From Cannabis sativa (Eukaryota; Streptophyta; Magnoliopsida; Rosales; Cannabaceae), in assembly GCF_029168945.1 (NCBI RefSeq), contig NC_083607.1, positions 36,193,257 through 36,257,256 on the forward strand: a stretch of DNA of 64,000 bases. Direction: 5' to 3'. Within the stretch, counting starts at the first letter, position 1; each line of letters opens with the position of its first letter. The notes under the pieces are model-generated. The model was not told the origin of the DNA. It made no database searches and was given only the letters and a program-made list of their open reading frames with translations. Of the stretch, positions 47,711 through 60,303 are shown one piece after another. The position numbers were made by a program, and so were the translations under genes.

Positions 47711-50095
47711 TGTAACACCCTAACTAGCATAGGCGTATTACGTGATTTTTAAACATGCTGTGCAGCTCGTTGCTAATCAACGAGGTTTATGGAAAACGTG
47801 ACTAATTAAAATTTTTGCTTTTTAATTAAACTTATAAAATATTTATACAAAAGACTCGGGATCCCGATTAAAAAATCATTTACAAAAGTTAACTGTTTAT
47901 ACAAAATAATTGTCGCCCAGCGACTAGTTACAAAAATATCCTTGTTGTCCCGAGGATCGTACGCTCCAGGCCTAACCGCCCCGACATGTACAATCTTCAT
48001 AGGCTCGTTCACGGTCCATCAGCTCTAGCCTTGCCTTTACCTACACATAAACATAGCACTGTGAGTCGACAGACTCAGTAAGAAAAGCATAATAATACTC
48101 ATACATAAATCCCGGTCATGATCAGATGCCCATACCCCTGATCATAACCCTAACTGTCGTGTCCAACACGATACTGAGTCCCCCTAACTGCCATGTCCAA
48201 CACGGTACTGAGTTCTGAACGTTCATAGGGACAGTACTATTGACAAGTAACAGCCTGATCGGTCGAACCGGTCATACTCCGCCGTCGGTCATACTCCGGC
48301 TGTACCGACGTGTTACGGTATCGGCCTAATCGGTCGAACCGGTCATACTCCGCCGCCGGTCATACTCCAGCCTGTACCGACGTGATACGTCAAATAGTAC
48401 GGAACCACCAACCTAAGTATCAGCCTAATCGGTCGAACCGGTAATACTCCGGCTGCTGGTCATACTCCAGCCTGTACCGACGTGATACAGTGTCAGCCTA
48501 ATCGGTCGAACCGGTTATACTCCGGCTGCTGGTCATACTCCAGCCTGTACCGACGTGACACAGTTGGATGGTTCGAAGCCAACATACATATCTAATGTAA
48601 TCTAATAGGCTTCCTACATGCACGCTAAACATGTAATCTACATATGCATACTGTTATACTAATCTTACCTGGATTCCGAATTCAGGTGTGCCGGTCAACC
48701 TGACTGGAACTATCTGCGCGGCGGATTACAGGCTCCTAAACCATAAAAATCACAACACTATAAGTGACACGCTAAATCACTTCCCGGGGACTTAAACTAG
48801 GAACTAAAAGTTTTCCTATCGATAAAAAGCATGGCAATACCCCCAAAAACATAAAATCGAGGAAAACTAGGGTTCCTGAATTTTCCCCAACCGGTAGACC
48901 GGTTGCCCAACCGGAATTCCGGTTCTGGGAAATTTCAGAACCCCATCCGGAATTCTGGATGCACAACCGGAATTCCAGTTCCTCGCAGGCAGAACTTCAA
49001 AAATTCACCCAATGGTCAAATCAACTCCAAACCAAACCAAAACTTCCAGACCTGTTCTATATAACCCCTAGAACATTTCTAAAGCATCAAACTCACCCAG
49101 ATTGCACATAAACAAAAATCACCATTAAAGCTTCAAGCTTTGAGTTCTAAACTCAACTTGATCAAACACTACCAACATGCAATCAAACCAATCCAAACCT
49201 ACTTAAACATGCATAAACTAGCCTCTGAAAACAACTACAAACTTCAACAACATCACAGCAACAGATTTTAACCATTTCTCTTTGAAAACCATAGTTTTGA
49301 GCTAAAAACTACCAAGCTTGAAATCAAAGCAAATAACATGCATTCACTAGCTCTAAACTACTTAAAATAACAAGATTAATCCACTGAAAATAACAACAAT
49401 TCACAGCAGCAAGAACATATTAAAAATCAAGCATGCATCATCATCTTTTCAAACATTTTCTAAAAATTACAAAAGGAAAAGGGTTAGAAACTTTACCAAG
49501 GCTTGAAGAACACTTAGAATGAAGGAAAAAATAGCTTGAAAATCAGAAATCCCAGCCCTAGAAACACCCTACCAGCCGAGAGAGAAAGAGAGGAAAAGAG
49601 AGAGCCTTTTTGAAATTTTTTTCTATTTTCTAAGTTTTGAATGAAAATGAATAAAAGGAAAACTTAAGCAATAATCTATTTCAGCCAACACATAATTAAA
49701 ATAAACACATAAAATTCATTTACTAAGTCCACTAAAGGACAAAATATTATTGGGGCAAAAAGACCATTTTGCCCCTCCACACTAAAATAACATAATTAAC
49801 ACTAAAGGGGTATTTTTGGGAAATTCTAAATTCCTGGCCACTCCCGACATTCCCAATGTCTAATAAACCGTCCCAAACTACTAAGATACTAAGTTGTGAT
49901 TTTACTGAGCCAAACACCGAGTTCCATGTTACCGGGCACCGAAAATGCAAAAATATGAAAACTACTGAATGACATAGAAATGCATCTCTAAATTCAATAA
50001 TAACAGTATAATAATTATTTAAATAGCTATAAATAATTTTCATAATTAAACGTGATTAACTGCTAATTTCCAAATTAAACCAAGCGGTCTTTACA
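47711..50095 (-). repeat. solo LTR of gypsy family C, minus strand (2385 bp)
   Basis: Plus strand reads TGTAACACCCTAACTAGC ... GCGGTCTTTACA; on the minus strand this is TGTAAAGACCGC ... GGTGTTACA. The TSD is ATACT (47706-47710 and 50096-50100). It is related to the copy at 14708-16997 and 95 bp longer, largely because its internal tandem repeat differs. The terminal hairpin CTCGTTG-CTAAT-CAACGAG is at about 47767-47785. Confidence 0.95.
48238..48565 (-). repeat. minisatellite inside the family C LTR
   Basis: Four irregular copies of a unit built from CTAATCGGTCGAACCGGT, ATACTCCG, GCTGGTCATACTCCAG and CCTGTACCGACGTGATAC. Each copy contains the self-complementary GGTCGAACCGGT-type core. The copy at 16225-16580 has three less regular units. 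Confidence 0.8.
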
Positions 50096-51208
50096 ATACT
50101 AGTTTCGAATGTATGGAGTATACATTGGACTGGACCGATATTGCAACTAAGTTAAGATATTACAAACTTACCGTTATATATCTTTCCAAGTCCATATCAG
50201 TAGTTGATCTTAAGATTAAAAGAATCTAAATCCTGATATGCTTAGGCTCAACTCAGGAGTATTATTCATGTTCTTTGATTTTTTAGTTAAGCCTACTTTT
50301 GGGTCAGGGTGATACGTATATTTTGGGAACATAATAGTATGATTGAGTGGGAGTGCTGAACATAAATATGGAATCTATAGCTTCTATTGGTGTATAGAAG
50401 TTAAGTGATGATTCCCTTCAAGCTTAGCAAATAGAAGTAAATGGATGAGCTCTTGTTTAACTAACTAATTATTAGATCACTAAACACCATTTACAGGTAG
50501 CTAAGTGTTTTAAGGGGCAAAATACATTGAGGGGTGAGAACGGTAAAATTATCCCATCTCGATGTAAATCATCTATATAGAGGATCTTTAAATCACAATA
50601 ATATTATAACAATGGTTAAATGAGATAGCATATTGATATCGTGGAACATATAATATGCTCTATATAAGTCTGAGAGTGCAATTCTAAGTTCTAAGAGTGG
50701 ATTCAACGAAGAATTAATAAGTAGGAATTTACTTGGTAAATTTGGTTCACTTATTGGAAGCTCAGCATATAGATCCATGGTCCCCATTCTAGTTGAGAAC
50801 ATTCTGCTTGTAAGACTAATTAATTGAATCGTGATTAGTCAATTATAATTCTAAAGTTAGACTATGTCTAATTTGTGAATTTTCACTAAGCAGGGGCGAA
50901 ATTGTAAAGAAAAGAGATTCTAGGTTTATTTATTTGTTAATGGACTTTATATGTCTAGTTAATAATTAAATTAAATGACAATATTATTTAATAATCTATT
51001 TTAGTTATTAAATAATTAGTTTTGGCATTTAAATGGTTAGAATTGGAAAATTGGCATTTTTGAGAAAATAGAAATAAAATTTGTTAAAACTGCAAAATCA
51101 AGTGGGGCCCATTATCACACCATGGCCGGCCACTATTTGTGGAAATTCAAATTGATATTTTCATTATTTTAATGCCAAATAATTCATAGCCTAAACCTAG
51201 TAGTTGGC

Positions 51209-51216
51209 TATAAATA
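51209..51216 (+). promoter_or_regulatory. TATA box of the D1 LTR
   Basis: TATAAATA followed by GAAAGTGATGGCTCAGTC, the same context as in the other D LTRs. Confidence 0.65.
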
Positions 51217-51656
51217 GAAAGTGATGGCTCAGTCAAATTAGAAGTTTTCATAACATCTTTTGACAAAAATTTCTCTCTTCAAAAAAACAGAGCCTTCCCT
51301 ATTTTCTATACCTTGGCCGAAACCCTCTTCTCTTTTCCTCTTCTATATTTCGACCCTAGTGAGAGAGTAAGTGCCCACACACAGCAAGCAGTAACTCAAT
51401 CATAGATTGGAAGACTGTGAAGGATCAAACTCAAAGAGAAGGACATTCGGGCTCAGATCTTGATTATACTCTGCTACAGAAAGGATGCAAGGGTTAGAGA
51501 TCTGAGTGGAAGGAGACATTAATTCCGCTGCATCAATGTAAGGTTTTCTTAACTTTATATGTGTTTATTTTATCGTTTTAGAAAGTTCATATTTAGGGTG
51601 TTAATCAACATACTTGTGAGTAGATCTAAGATCACGGTAAAATAAATTCCAACAAC

Positions 51657-51673
51657 TGGCCTTAGAGCCATGG
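51657..51673 (+). other. primer binding site of D1
   Basis: TGGCCTTAGAGCCATGG, two bases after the LTR end. It resembles TGGTATCAGAGCC, the initiator-Met tRNA complement, with changes in the middle. Confidence 0.7.
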
Positions 51674-51929
51674 TAATTGATTTGCTTGCAAGAAATTTGG
51701 ACTTTAAAACGATTATTTGTTATTTGGATGGTTTTATGTTGTATTGAGTGTTATATGATGATTGATTGATGTTTGTGAATTTTCGTGAAAAATAATTGAA
51801 TATTTGTTATTGGAATTATTTTAATTGGATAGTATGGAAAAAATTAAGCAAGTTACTTTTTTACATAACTCAATTTCGATTTAATTTGAATTAGTTATGA
51901 TTTTTTGAAGATTCGAAAAAAGATAAGGA

Positions 51930-52145
51930 TGTTGTGCATCACTCACGCGCGCGCGGAACCGAGTGCACCTCGGTCACACGCGTGTTCGGACAGGATTTTG
52001 TCCGAGCAACACGCGCGGGTGTCTGAAGACACCCCATTCCGCGTGCGAAAATGCTGCTTGCTTTCCCTTCCGCCGAGGTTTCTCGGGCAGACCCTCTGTG
52101 AGCGCGCGCGGACAGGTATGCAATGCATACCATCCGTACAGCTCA
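51930..52145 (+). other. GC-rich island with four successive inverted repeats
   Basis: About 275 bp after the PBS of D1, the AT-rich leader is interrupted by a GC-rich block. In order: ACCGAG-TGCAC-CTCGGT (51958-51974), TCGGACA-GGATTT-TGTCCGA (51986-52005), GGGTGTC-TGAA-GACACCC (52017-52034), GGTATGCA-A-TGCATACC (52114-52130). The related D2 element has only a short hairpin here. Overlapping open frames of 64-115 codons on both strands look like a by-product of base composition. Confidence 0.75.
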
Positions 52146-54669
52146 CAATTTTTTCGTTTTTCTTCGTTTTTTCATGCTTTTTCATGGATTTATGTTCCAA
52201 TTTTTTGTGTAGTTTTGTATTTATATATTTACTATTCCTAATTCAATTCTAATTATCATAATTAATTTATTTAATATTTTTTTTAATTTAATTAATGATA
52301 TTAGTGTCATTTGAATTTAAAAATAGTAAATATCTATCTTTTTGCTTAATTATCTATCTTATTTTTAAATTTGGTTATATCTTATCTTATTTTTAAATTT
52401 AAGGTCAGATATTAAATTTTTTAAATTAATTTTTTTTAAATATTTTGACCTTATTTAAATTTAAAATAAGATAACCATAATCATGAAATTTTAAATAGAT
52501 GTAAGATATTTTGCTAACTTTTAAATTTTGTTATTTTATTTATTTAAATTTAATTTAAAATCTGAAAAAGATATTTAATTTATCTTTTTTAATTTTATTT
52601 AATTTTTATTTATAAAATAACATTTAATTTTTAAAAGTAGTTAGCAAATTTTGAAATGATATTTAGGTTAGTTGAAACTTAATTTTTCAAAATTGTAGGT
52701 TTAATTTTAAATATTTATTTTTAAATAATTTTTCGAAAATTAAATATTAATTTTATTTATTTATTTAATTATTTTATTTTTGAAATTTAATTATTTAAAA
52801 TTAAATAAATCCTACTTCCAACTATCTAGCTAACCTTGTTGCAGGAGTATGTGGTTTTTAGCTTGTGTGTAAGTTTTCAAAACCTATTATTACTTTATTA
52901 CAAATAGCCATGGTTAACTTTTTGCCAGATCTAATGATCTGATGGCTCCCTTGGTCAAGTTAATAATTTGTAACATGTAAATTTTACAATCTTCTTTCAT
53001 TTGTGTATGATCTAGCAACATGATAGGACCCATCCAAGTGTGTGCCTGTGTGAGCCTATATGTTTATTTTATTATATAGATGCATATAGGTTGTTACTAA
53101 ATAAAATGTCACACCATGATAGATTTTATTTAGGTCCATTTAGTTTTTGGACCTATTCAATTAATAACTGTTATTTATTTTAAGGTTAAATTCCTCTCTT
53201 TTGGACCTTGTGTGAGAGTTGGGAGCCATAGAAGTGGGTACGACATACTGAACCCAGCACCCCCTCACATGAACTACCCCAATTGTGAAGGCCCATTTGC
53301 CTGATTTGAATAACTGTACTAGGTTAATTATATTAGTTTGACCTAATAAAATTGAATTAGCAACATAATTAACTTTTAAAATATATGAAAATTTATTTTC
53401 ATTTTAATATTTTAAGGTTAATGTTTAAGAAAAACACTTTTAGTTTTAGATATTTTTTCTAGACAAACTATTTGTATTTTTCTTGTATTTAATTATATAA
53501 AGAATTTTAACTAACTAGATTCTTTCTGGAACTTATTTAATTAAATATTCCTATTTAACTTATAAGTTAGTTGTATCAACTGATTTTTCTTATCTAACTT
53601 AAATTTGAATATTTTATTTAAATTTTAAATTAAGTTGAGGAATCCTAGGCATTAGTTATTAAAGATTCTTAAGATATTTTTTAAGTTAGTTTTTTAAACT
53701 TAAAATGGAATATTTTTCAAATTAAGTGGTTACAACTTAATTTTTAATATTTAATTAAATCTAAATTTGAAATTATTTCAGTTCTAGATTTTTTTTCTAA
53801 ACAACTTAAATTAGATATGTTTTCAAATTTTTGTTGAAAAGATACTTAGTCAAATAAGATATTTTCTAGATAATTATTTCTAGACTACTTATTATTTCTA
53901 ATATTTAAATAGGGAAATATTATACATTGTGAAATTAATTATTTAAATAATTAATTTTGGTACAATTTTATTTAAGTATATTTTTCCTAGTATTAAACTA
54001 GAAACTAATAATTAAGCCTTCTTTATACTTAATTATTTATTTCTTGAATTTAATACATTTAATTAACTTGAAAATTAAATATCTAAGTTGATTTTCATCA
54101 TGATACTTAAATATTTATTTATTTTTCATGACACTTAATTAAATAGAAAATTATTTTTAGGTTGAAATTTAATTTTTCAACTTAAATTTAAATAATTTTC
54201 AATATATATATTTTTTTTATTTTATTAATCAATTTCAAAAATTGCATTTTAATTATGCAATATTTTTGAGTTTATCTTGAAAAATAGATTGAGTTGTAAA
54301 TTAATTATTTATTTTAATTAATTCTTGGGCCAACTTAAATCAATGATTTTTTCATCTATTGATTAATTTAAAATAAATAGAATTTAAAAAATATATATAT
54401 TATTAGAAATTGGATTAATTAGTCAAAAGAAAATCTAGATAGGTGATATTTTTGCTTGAAGTATTTCTTTTCTAAGAGTTTATTATTTATATTTTCGAAA
54501 ATTTGTATGGTTTTATACTTTATTTTTCGAATACAATAAATATATTCTTATGGAAATTTTTAAGTTGCTAATTAATTTAAATTAATACAACTTAAATTAA
54601 TTTCCTTAATATATATATATATTTAAAATTACTATTAAGATGGAAATAATTAATTTTATTTCAATCACC
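52146..54669 (+). other. AT-rich leader of D1
   Basis: Parallels the D2 leader 56930-59640 block by block, including the conserved stretch around 53200-53360 (GGTACGACATACTGAACCC). No gene. It ends where D2 inserts. Confidence 0.7.
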
Positions 54670-56589
54670 TGTTGGGTTTTATGCCCTAAATAAAACTCTT
54701 TACAATCTGATTAGTTATCAATATAAGAAATTTGAAGTGATTGATGTTTGCATGAATTTTACATGCTAGTGGTTTAGTATGTTTAATATGTTTATTACAT
54801 TCATACACACAAAATCAGTTAACTCCAGATCATATGTTTATTCATAATTACAGTATCGTCAACACAGTGGAATCTGATTGTGATCATATGAATCAAAAGT
54901 TTTGGTCCCTGTTTCATCAATGTTATTGGATTTACACTAATGTGATAATCAGCGATGATGTGTACTTACACTTGGAGTAAGTGTTATGTTCTTTCCAGGA
55001 CATTAGTAAAGTATACTAGTTTCGAATGTATGGAGTATACATTGGACTGGACCGATATTGCAACTAAGTTAAGATATTACAAACTTACCGTTATACATAT
55101 CTTTCCAAGTCAATATCAGTAGTTGATCTTAAGATTGAAAAGAATCTAAATCCTGATATGCTTGGGCTCAACTCAGGAGTACTATTCATGTTCTTAGATT
55201 TATTAGTTAAGCCTACTTTCGGGTCAGGGTGATACGTATATTTTGGGAACATGATAGTATGATTGAGTGGGAGTGCTGAACATAAATATGGAATCTATAG
55301 CTTCTACTGGTGTATAGAAGTCAAGTGATGATTCCCTTCGAGCTTAGCAAATAGAAGTAAATGGATGAGCTCTTGTTTAACTGACTAATTATTAGATCAC
55401 TAAACACCATTTACAGGTAGCTAAGTGTTTTAAGGGGCAAAATACATTGAGGGGTGAGAACGGTAAAGAAATCCCATCTCGATGTAAATCATCTATATAG
55501 AGGATCTTTAAATCACAATAAGATTATAACAATGGTTAAATGAGATAGTATATTGGTATCGTAAAACATACAATATGCTCTATATAAGTCTGAGAGTGCA
55601 ATTCTAAGTTCTAAGAGTAGATTCAACGAAGAATTAATAAGTAGGAATTTACTTGGTAAATTTGGTTCACTTATTGGAAGCTCAGCATATAGATCCATGG
55701 TCCCCATTCTAGTTGAGAACATTCTGCTTGTAAGACTCATTAATTGATTCGTGATTGATCAATTATAATTCTAAAGTTAGACTATGTCTAATTTTATGAA
55801 TTTTCACTAAGCAGGGGTGAAATTATACGGAAAAGAGTTTTCTAGGTTTATTTATTTATTAATAGACTTTATATGTCTAATTAATAATTAAATTAAATGA
55901 CAATATTATTTAATAATGTATTTTAGTTATTAAATAATTAGTTTTGGCATTTAAAAGTTTAGAATTGGAAAATTGGCATTTTTGAGAAAATAGAGATAAA
56001 ATTTGATAAAATTGCAAAATTAAGTGAGGCCCGTTACAACACCTAGGCCGACCACTTAATTAGCTTTTTCAAATTAATATTTTCATTATTTTAATGCCAA
56101 ATAATTCTAAACCTAAACCTAGTAGTTGCCTATAAATAGAAAGTGATGGCTCAGTCACAACACATGCTTTGACAAGTTTTCAACAAGCCTTTCTGACAGA
56201 AATTTCTCTCTTCAGAAAAACTGAGCCTTCCTCACTCTCTACCTTGGCCGAAATCTCTCTCTCTCTTTTCCCTTCATCTTTTTCGTGACCCTAGTGAAAG
56301 AGTAAGTGCCCACACAGCAAGCAGTAACTCAATCATAGATTGGAAGACTGTGAAGGATCAAAGCTTGAAGAAGAAGGAGATTCGGGCTCAGATCTTGATT
56401 ATACTCTGCTACAGAAAGGAATCAAGGGTTAGAGATCTGAGTGGAAGGAGACATTTATTCCGCTGCATCAATGTAAGGTTTTCTTAACTTTATATGTGTT
56501 TATTTTATCGTTTTAGAAAGTTCATATTTAGGATGTTAATAAACATACTTGTGAGTAGATCTAAGATCCTGGTAAAATAATTCCCAACA
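54670..56589 (+). repeat. 5' LTR of D2 (1920 bp)
   Basis: Begins TGTTGGGTTTTATGCCC and ends AATAATTCCCAACA, followed by the PBS. The TATA box is at 56131-56138. Confidence 0.95.
56131..56138 (+). promoter_or_regulatory. TATA box of the D2 LTR
   Basis: TATAAATA followed by GAAAGTGATGGCTCAGTC, as in all D LTRs except the solo copy at 30900. Confidence 0.65.
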
Positions 56590-56591
56590 AC

Positions 56592-56608
56592 TGGCCTCAG
56601 AGCCATGG
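56592..56608 (+). other. primer binding site of D2
   Basis: TGGCCTCAGAGCCATGG two bases after the LTR. It shares CAGAGCC with the initiator-Met tRNA PBS. Confidence 0.72.
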
Positions 56609-57174
56609 TAATTGATTTACTTACATGTAATTTGGACTTTAAAACGATTGTTTGTATGTTCTTTGGATGGTATCATGTTGTATTGAGTGTTATTTGATGA
56701 TTGATTGATGTTTGTGGAATTTTCGTAAAAAATACTTGTGATTTCGTTTCTGGAATTATTTTTATTGGATAGTATGGAAAAAATTAAGCAAGTTAGCTTT
56801 TTACAGAACTCAATTTGGATTTTATTTGAATTAGTTATGATTTTTTGAAGATTTGACAAAATCGGAAATTTTGTCTTGATATTTTCACACGATCAACTGT
56901 CCGTACAGTTTCGAATTTTTTCTTTTTTCTTCAATTTTTCATACTTTTTCATGGAATTAACTTCCAATTTTTTGTATGGTTTTGTATATATACTATTACT
57001 ATTACTAATTCAATTCTAATTATCATTTTGAATTAATTTAATATTTTTTTTTAATTTAATTCAAGATATTAGTGTAATTTGAATTTGAATAGAATTAGTA
57101 TTTATCTTTTTCTTAAAAATCTATCTTATTTTTAAATTTGATTATATTTTTTTAAAATTTAAGGTCAGATTTTT

Positions 57175-57335
57175 TAAAATATTTATAATATCTTTTAAGA
57201 TATTTATAATATCTTTTAAGATATTTAAAAATTTCTTATCTTTTAAGATATTTATAATATCTTTTAAAGATATTTATAATATTTAAAAATATCTTATCTT
57301 TTAAGATATTTTAAAAATATCTTATCTTTTAAGAT
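57175..57335 (+). repeat. tandem near-palindromic AT repeat
   Basis: Five or six copies of AATATCTTTTAAGATATT-like units spaced about 20-30 bp apart. A related set is on the minus element at 43130-43250. It is essentially absent from the equivalent place in D1 (around 52380-52450). Confidence 0.7.
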
Positions 57336-59826
57336 TTTTTAATTAAATCTTTTTAGATATTTTGACCTTATTTAAATTTAAAATAAGATATTTATAATCA
57401 TGTAATTTAAAAGATATAAGATATTTTGCTAACTTTTAAATTTTGTTATTTTATTTATTTAAATTAAATTTAAAAATCTGAAAAGATATTTCATTTATCT
57501 TTTCTATTTTTTATTTAATTTTTTATTTATAAAATAACATTTAATTTTTAAAAGTAGTTAGCAAATTTTGTTTAGGTTGGTTGAAACCTAATTTTTCAAA
57601 ATGTAGGTTTAATTTTAAATATTTATTTTTTTTTAAATAATTTCGAAATTTAAATTTATTTTTATTTTAATTTCGAAAATTAATTAAATTTTTTTTTTAT
57701 TTTTTCGAAATTAATTAAAATATATTTTTTTTAATTATTTATGTAAAATTAAATAAATCCTACATCCAACTATCCAGCTAACCTTGTTGCAGGAGTATGT
57801 GTTTTTAGCTTGTGTGTAAGTTTTTAAAAACCTATTATTACTTGATTGCAAATAGCCATGGTTACTTTTTGCCAGATCTAATGATCTGATGGCTCCCTTG
57901 GTCAAGTTAATAATTTGTAACAGGTAAATTTTACAATCTTCTTTCATCTGTGTATGACCTAGCAACATGATAGGATCCATCCAAAGTGTGCCTGTGTGAG
58001 CCTATATGTTTATTTTATTATATAGATGCATATAGGTTGTTGCTAAATAAAATGTCACACCATGATAGATTTTATTTAGGTCCATTTAGTTATTGGACCT
58101 ATTCAATTAATAACAGTTATTTATTTTAAGGTTAAATTCCTCTCTTTTGGGCCTTGTTTGAGAGTTGGGAGCCATAGAAGTGGGTACGACATACTGAACC
58201 CAGCACCCCCTCACATGAACTACCCCAATTGTGAAGGCCCATTTGCCTGATTTGAATAACTGTACTAGGTTAATTATATTAGTTTGACCTAATAAAATTG
58301 AATTAGCAACATAATTAACTTTTAAAATATATGAAAATTTATTTTCATTTTAATATTTTAAAGTTAATTTTAAGAAAAACACTTTTAGTTTAGATATTAT
58401 TTCTAGATAAACTATTTGTATTTTTCTTGTATTTAATTAAATATAGAATTTTAACTAACTAGATTCTTTCTGGAGCTTATTTAATTAAATATTCCTATTT
58501 AAGTTATAAATTAGTTGTATCAACTGATTTTTCTTAACTAACTTAAATTTGAATATTTGATTTAAATTTTAAATCAAGTTGAGGAATCTTAGGCATTAGT
58601 TATTAAAGATTCTTAAGATATTTTTTTTAAGTTAATATCTTTTCAAATATTAACTTAAAATGGAATATCTTAGATATTTTTTGGTTAATATCTTTTCAAA
58701 TATTAACTTCAAAAGATATCTTCAAATTAAGTGGTTACAACTTAATTTGTGATATTTAATTAAATCTAGATTTGAAATTATTTAAGTTTTAGATTTTTTC
58801 TATATAACTTAAATTAGATATTTTTCAAATTTTGAAAAGATACTTAGTCAAATAAGATATTTTCTAGATAGTAATTTCTAGACTACTTATTATTTCTAAT
58901 ATTTAAATAGGAAAATCATACTTTGTGAAATTAATTATTTAAATAATTAATTTTGGTACAATTTTATTAAGTATATTTTTCCTAGTATTAAATAGAAATT
59001 AATAATTAAGCCTTCTCTACACTTAATTATTATTTCTTGAATTTAATACATTTAATTAAGTTGAAAAATCTAAATATCTAAGTTGATTTTCATCATGATA
59101 CTTAAATATTTATTGATTTTTCATGACACTTAATTAAATAGAAAATTATTTTTAGGTTGAAATTTAATTTTTCAACTTAAATTTAAATAATTTTCAATAT
59201 ATACATTTTTCTTTATTTTATTAATCAATTTCGAAATTTGCATTTTATTTATGCAATATTTTCGAATTTTTGAAAAATAGATTGAGTTGTAAATTAATTA
59301 TTTATTATTTCTTAGACCAACTTCAATCAATGATTTTTTTCATTTAATTGATTAATTTAAATAAATGAATTTAAAATATATATTATTAGAAATTGAATTA
59401 ACTAGTCAAAAGAATATCTAGATAGGTGATATTTTTGCTTGAAGTATTTCTTTTCTATTTTTATTATTTGTTCGAAAATTGTATAGTTTTTATACTTAAT
59501 TTTCGAACTCAATAAATATATTCTCAAAGGAAATTTTTAAGTTGCTAATTATTTATTTAATTCAACTTAAATTAATTTCCTTAATATTTATATTTAAGAT
59601 TACTACTAAGATGGAAATAATTAATTTTATTTCAATCACCATCTAAGTATAATTTTATAAATATTATATTAAATTCTTATTTTGAATTTTAATTCTTATT
59701 TTAGAATTTAATGAGATTTATTTATTAGAATAATAAAGAAAATACATTTTAAATAATGAGCTTTATTATTATTAAGATATTCGATCTCCATTGTGGGTTT
59801 TACACCGCGTTTGTTTTAGTGAGTAA

Positions 59827-59929
59827 TCCTCCCTAATGGAGGAACGTTCATTAGCAATTTCGCACCGTTTAATCTCGCATGATAAGTGGTTTGTAAGTGT
59901 TTTATATGGTATAGATCACCCTAATGGTG
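59827..59929 (+). other. twin hairpins with a shared CTAAT loop
   Basis: TCCTCC-CTAAT-GGAGGA at 59827-59843 and CACC-CTAAT-GGTG at 59917-59929. The complements are conserved in the minus-strand element near 40606-40622 and 40519-40532. Confidence 0.65.
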
Positions 59930-60303
59930 GCGACCATATTTGACTTGCAAATTGCGAAACAATGGTAGAAGCTCATGAGATAGAATAGCCTTGACTCTCG
60001 CCTAAACGGGACAACGCTGGATTCTGATCTTGATCGAATAAAAGGTTGCTAGAATGTTTAACATTTTAGATGAGCTGACAACTCTATTCAATGGATGGTA
60101 GCTTTGACTCTCGCCTAAACGGGACACTGATATCAGTTTGTTGAAAACCTTGGAAATTATTTAGGATTGAATTTTTTAAGTATTTTCTCATATCATTCCT
60201 ACTTGCTATATGCTTATAATTTCTGAATTGATTTTGTGTGTTAAACCATTATTAATTTCTATTTGTTGATTTCTATTATTTTGTAGTATCCTGTTTTGTC
60301 AAA

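Larger units (their letters stand above)
47374..51654 (+). repeat. 5' LTR of D1 with a nested solo LTR
   Basis: Parts 47374-47710 and 50101-51654 join to 1891 bp when the family C LTR and one TSD are removed. Ends are TGTTGGGTTTTATGCCC and AAATTCCAACA. The TATA box is at 51209-51216. Confidence 0.93.
47374..54669 (+). mobile_element. gag-only element D1, plus strand, 5' part
   Basis: Inserted in the gypsy protease region after GAAGAGAG. Contains the 5' LTR (47374-51654, itself carrying a family C solo LTR), PBS (51657 onward) and a 3-kb leader. The leader stops at TTTCAATCACC, where element D2 inserted; the continuation, including its gag, should lie beyond the right edge. Confidence 0.9.
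56609..60303 (+). other. leader of D2
   Basis: 3.7 kb of mostly AT-rich DNA without a gene. Contents in order: hairpin AACTGT-CCGT-ACAGTT (56895-56910), ATCTTTTAAGAT-type tandem repeats (57175-57335), a block conserved in all D-type leaders (58140-58310), twin hairpins with the same CTAAT loop (59827-59843 and 59917-59929), and a duplicated 20-base sequence (59993-60012 and 60106-60125) shortly before gag. Confidence 0.75.

Noticed and set aside
51905..52252. Four overlapping open frames on both strands, Arg/Ser/Cys-rich
   Set aside because: Composition artefact of the GC-rich island; no domain, and not conserved in D2 or the minus copy.
57175..57335. CRISPR-like spaced repeats
   Set aside because: AT-rich near-palindromes without unique spacers, in a plant retrotransposon leader.
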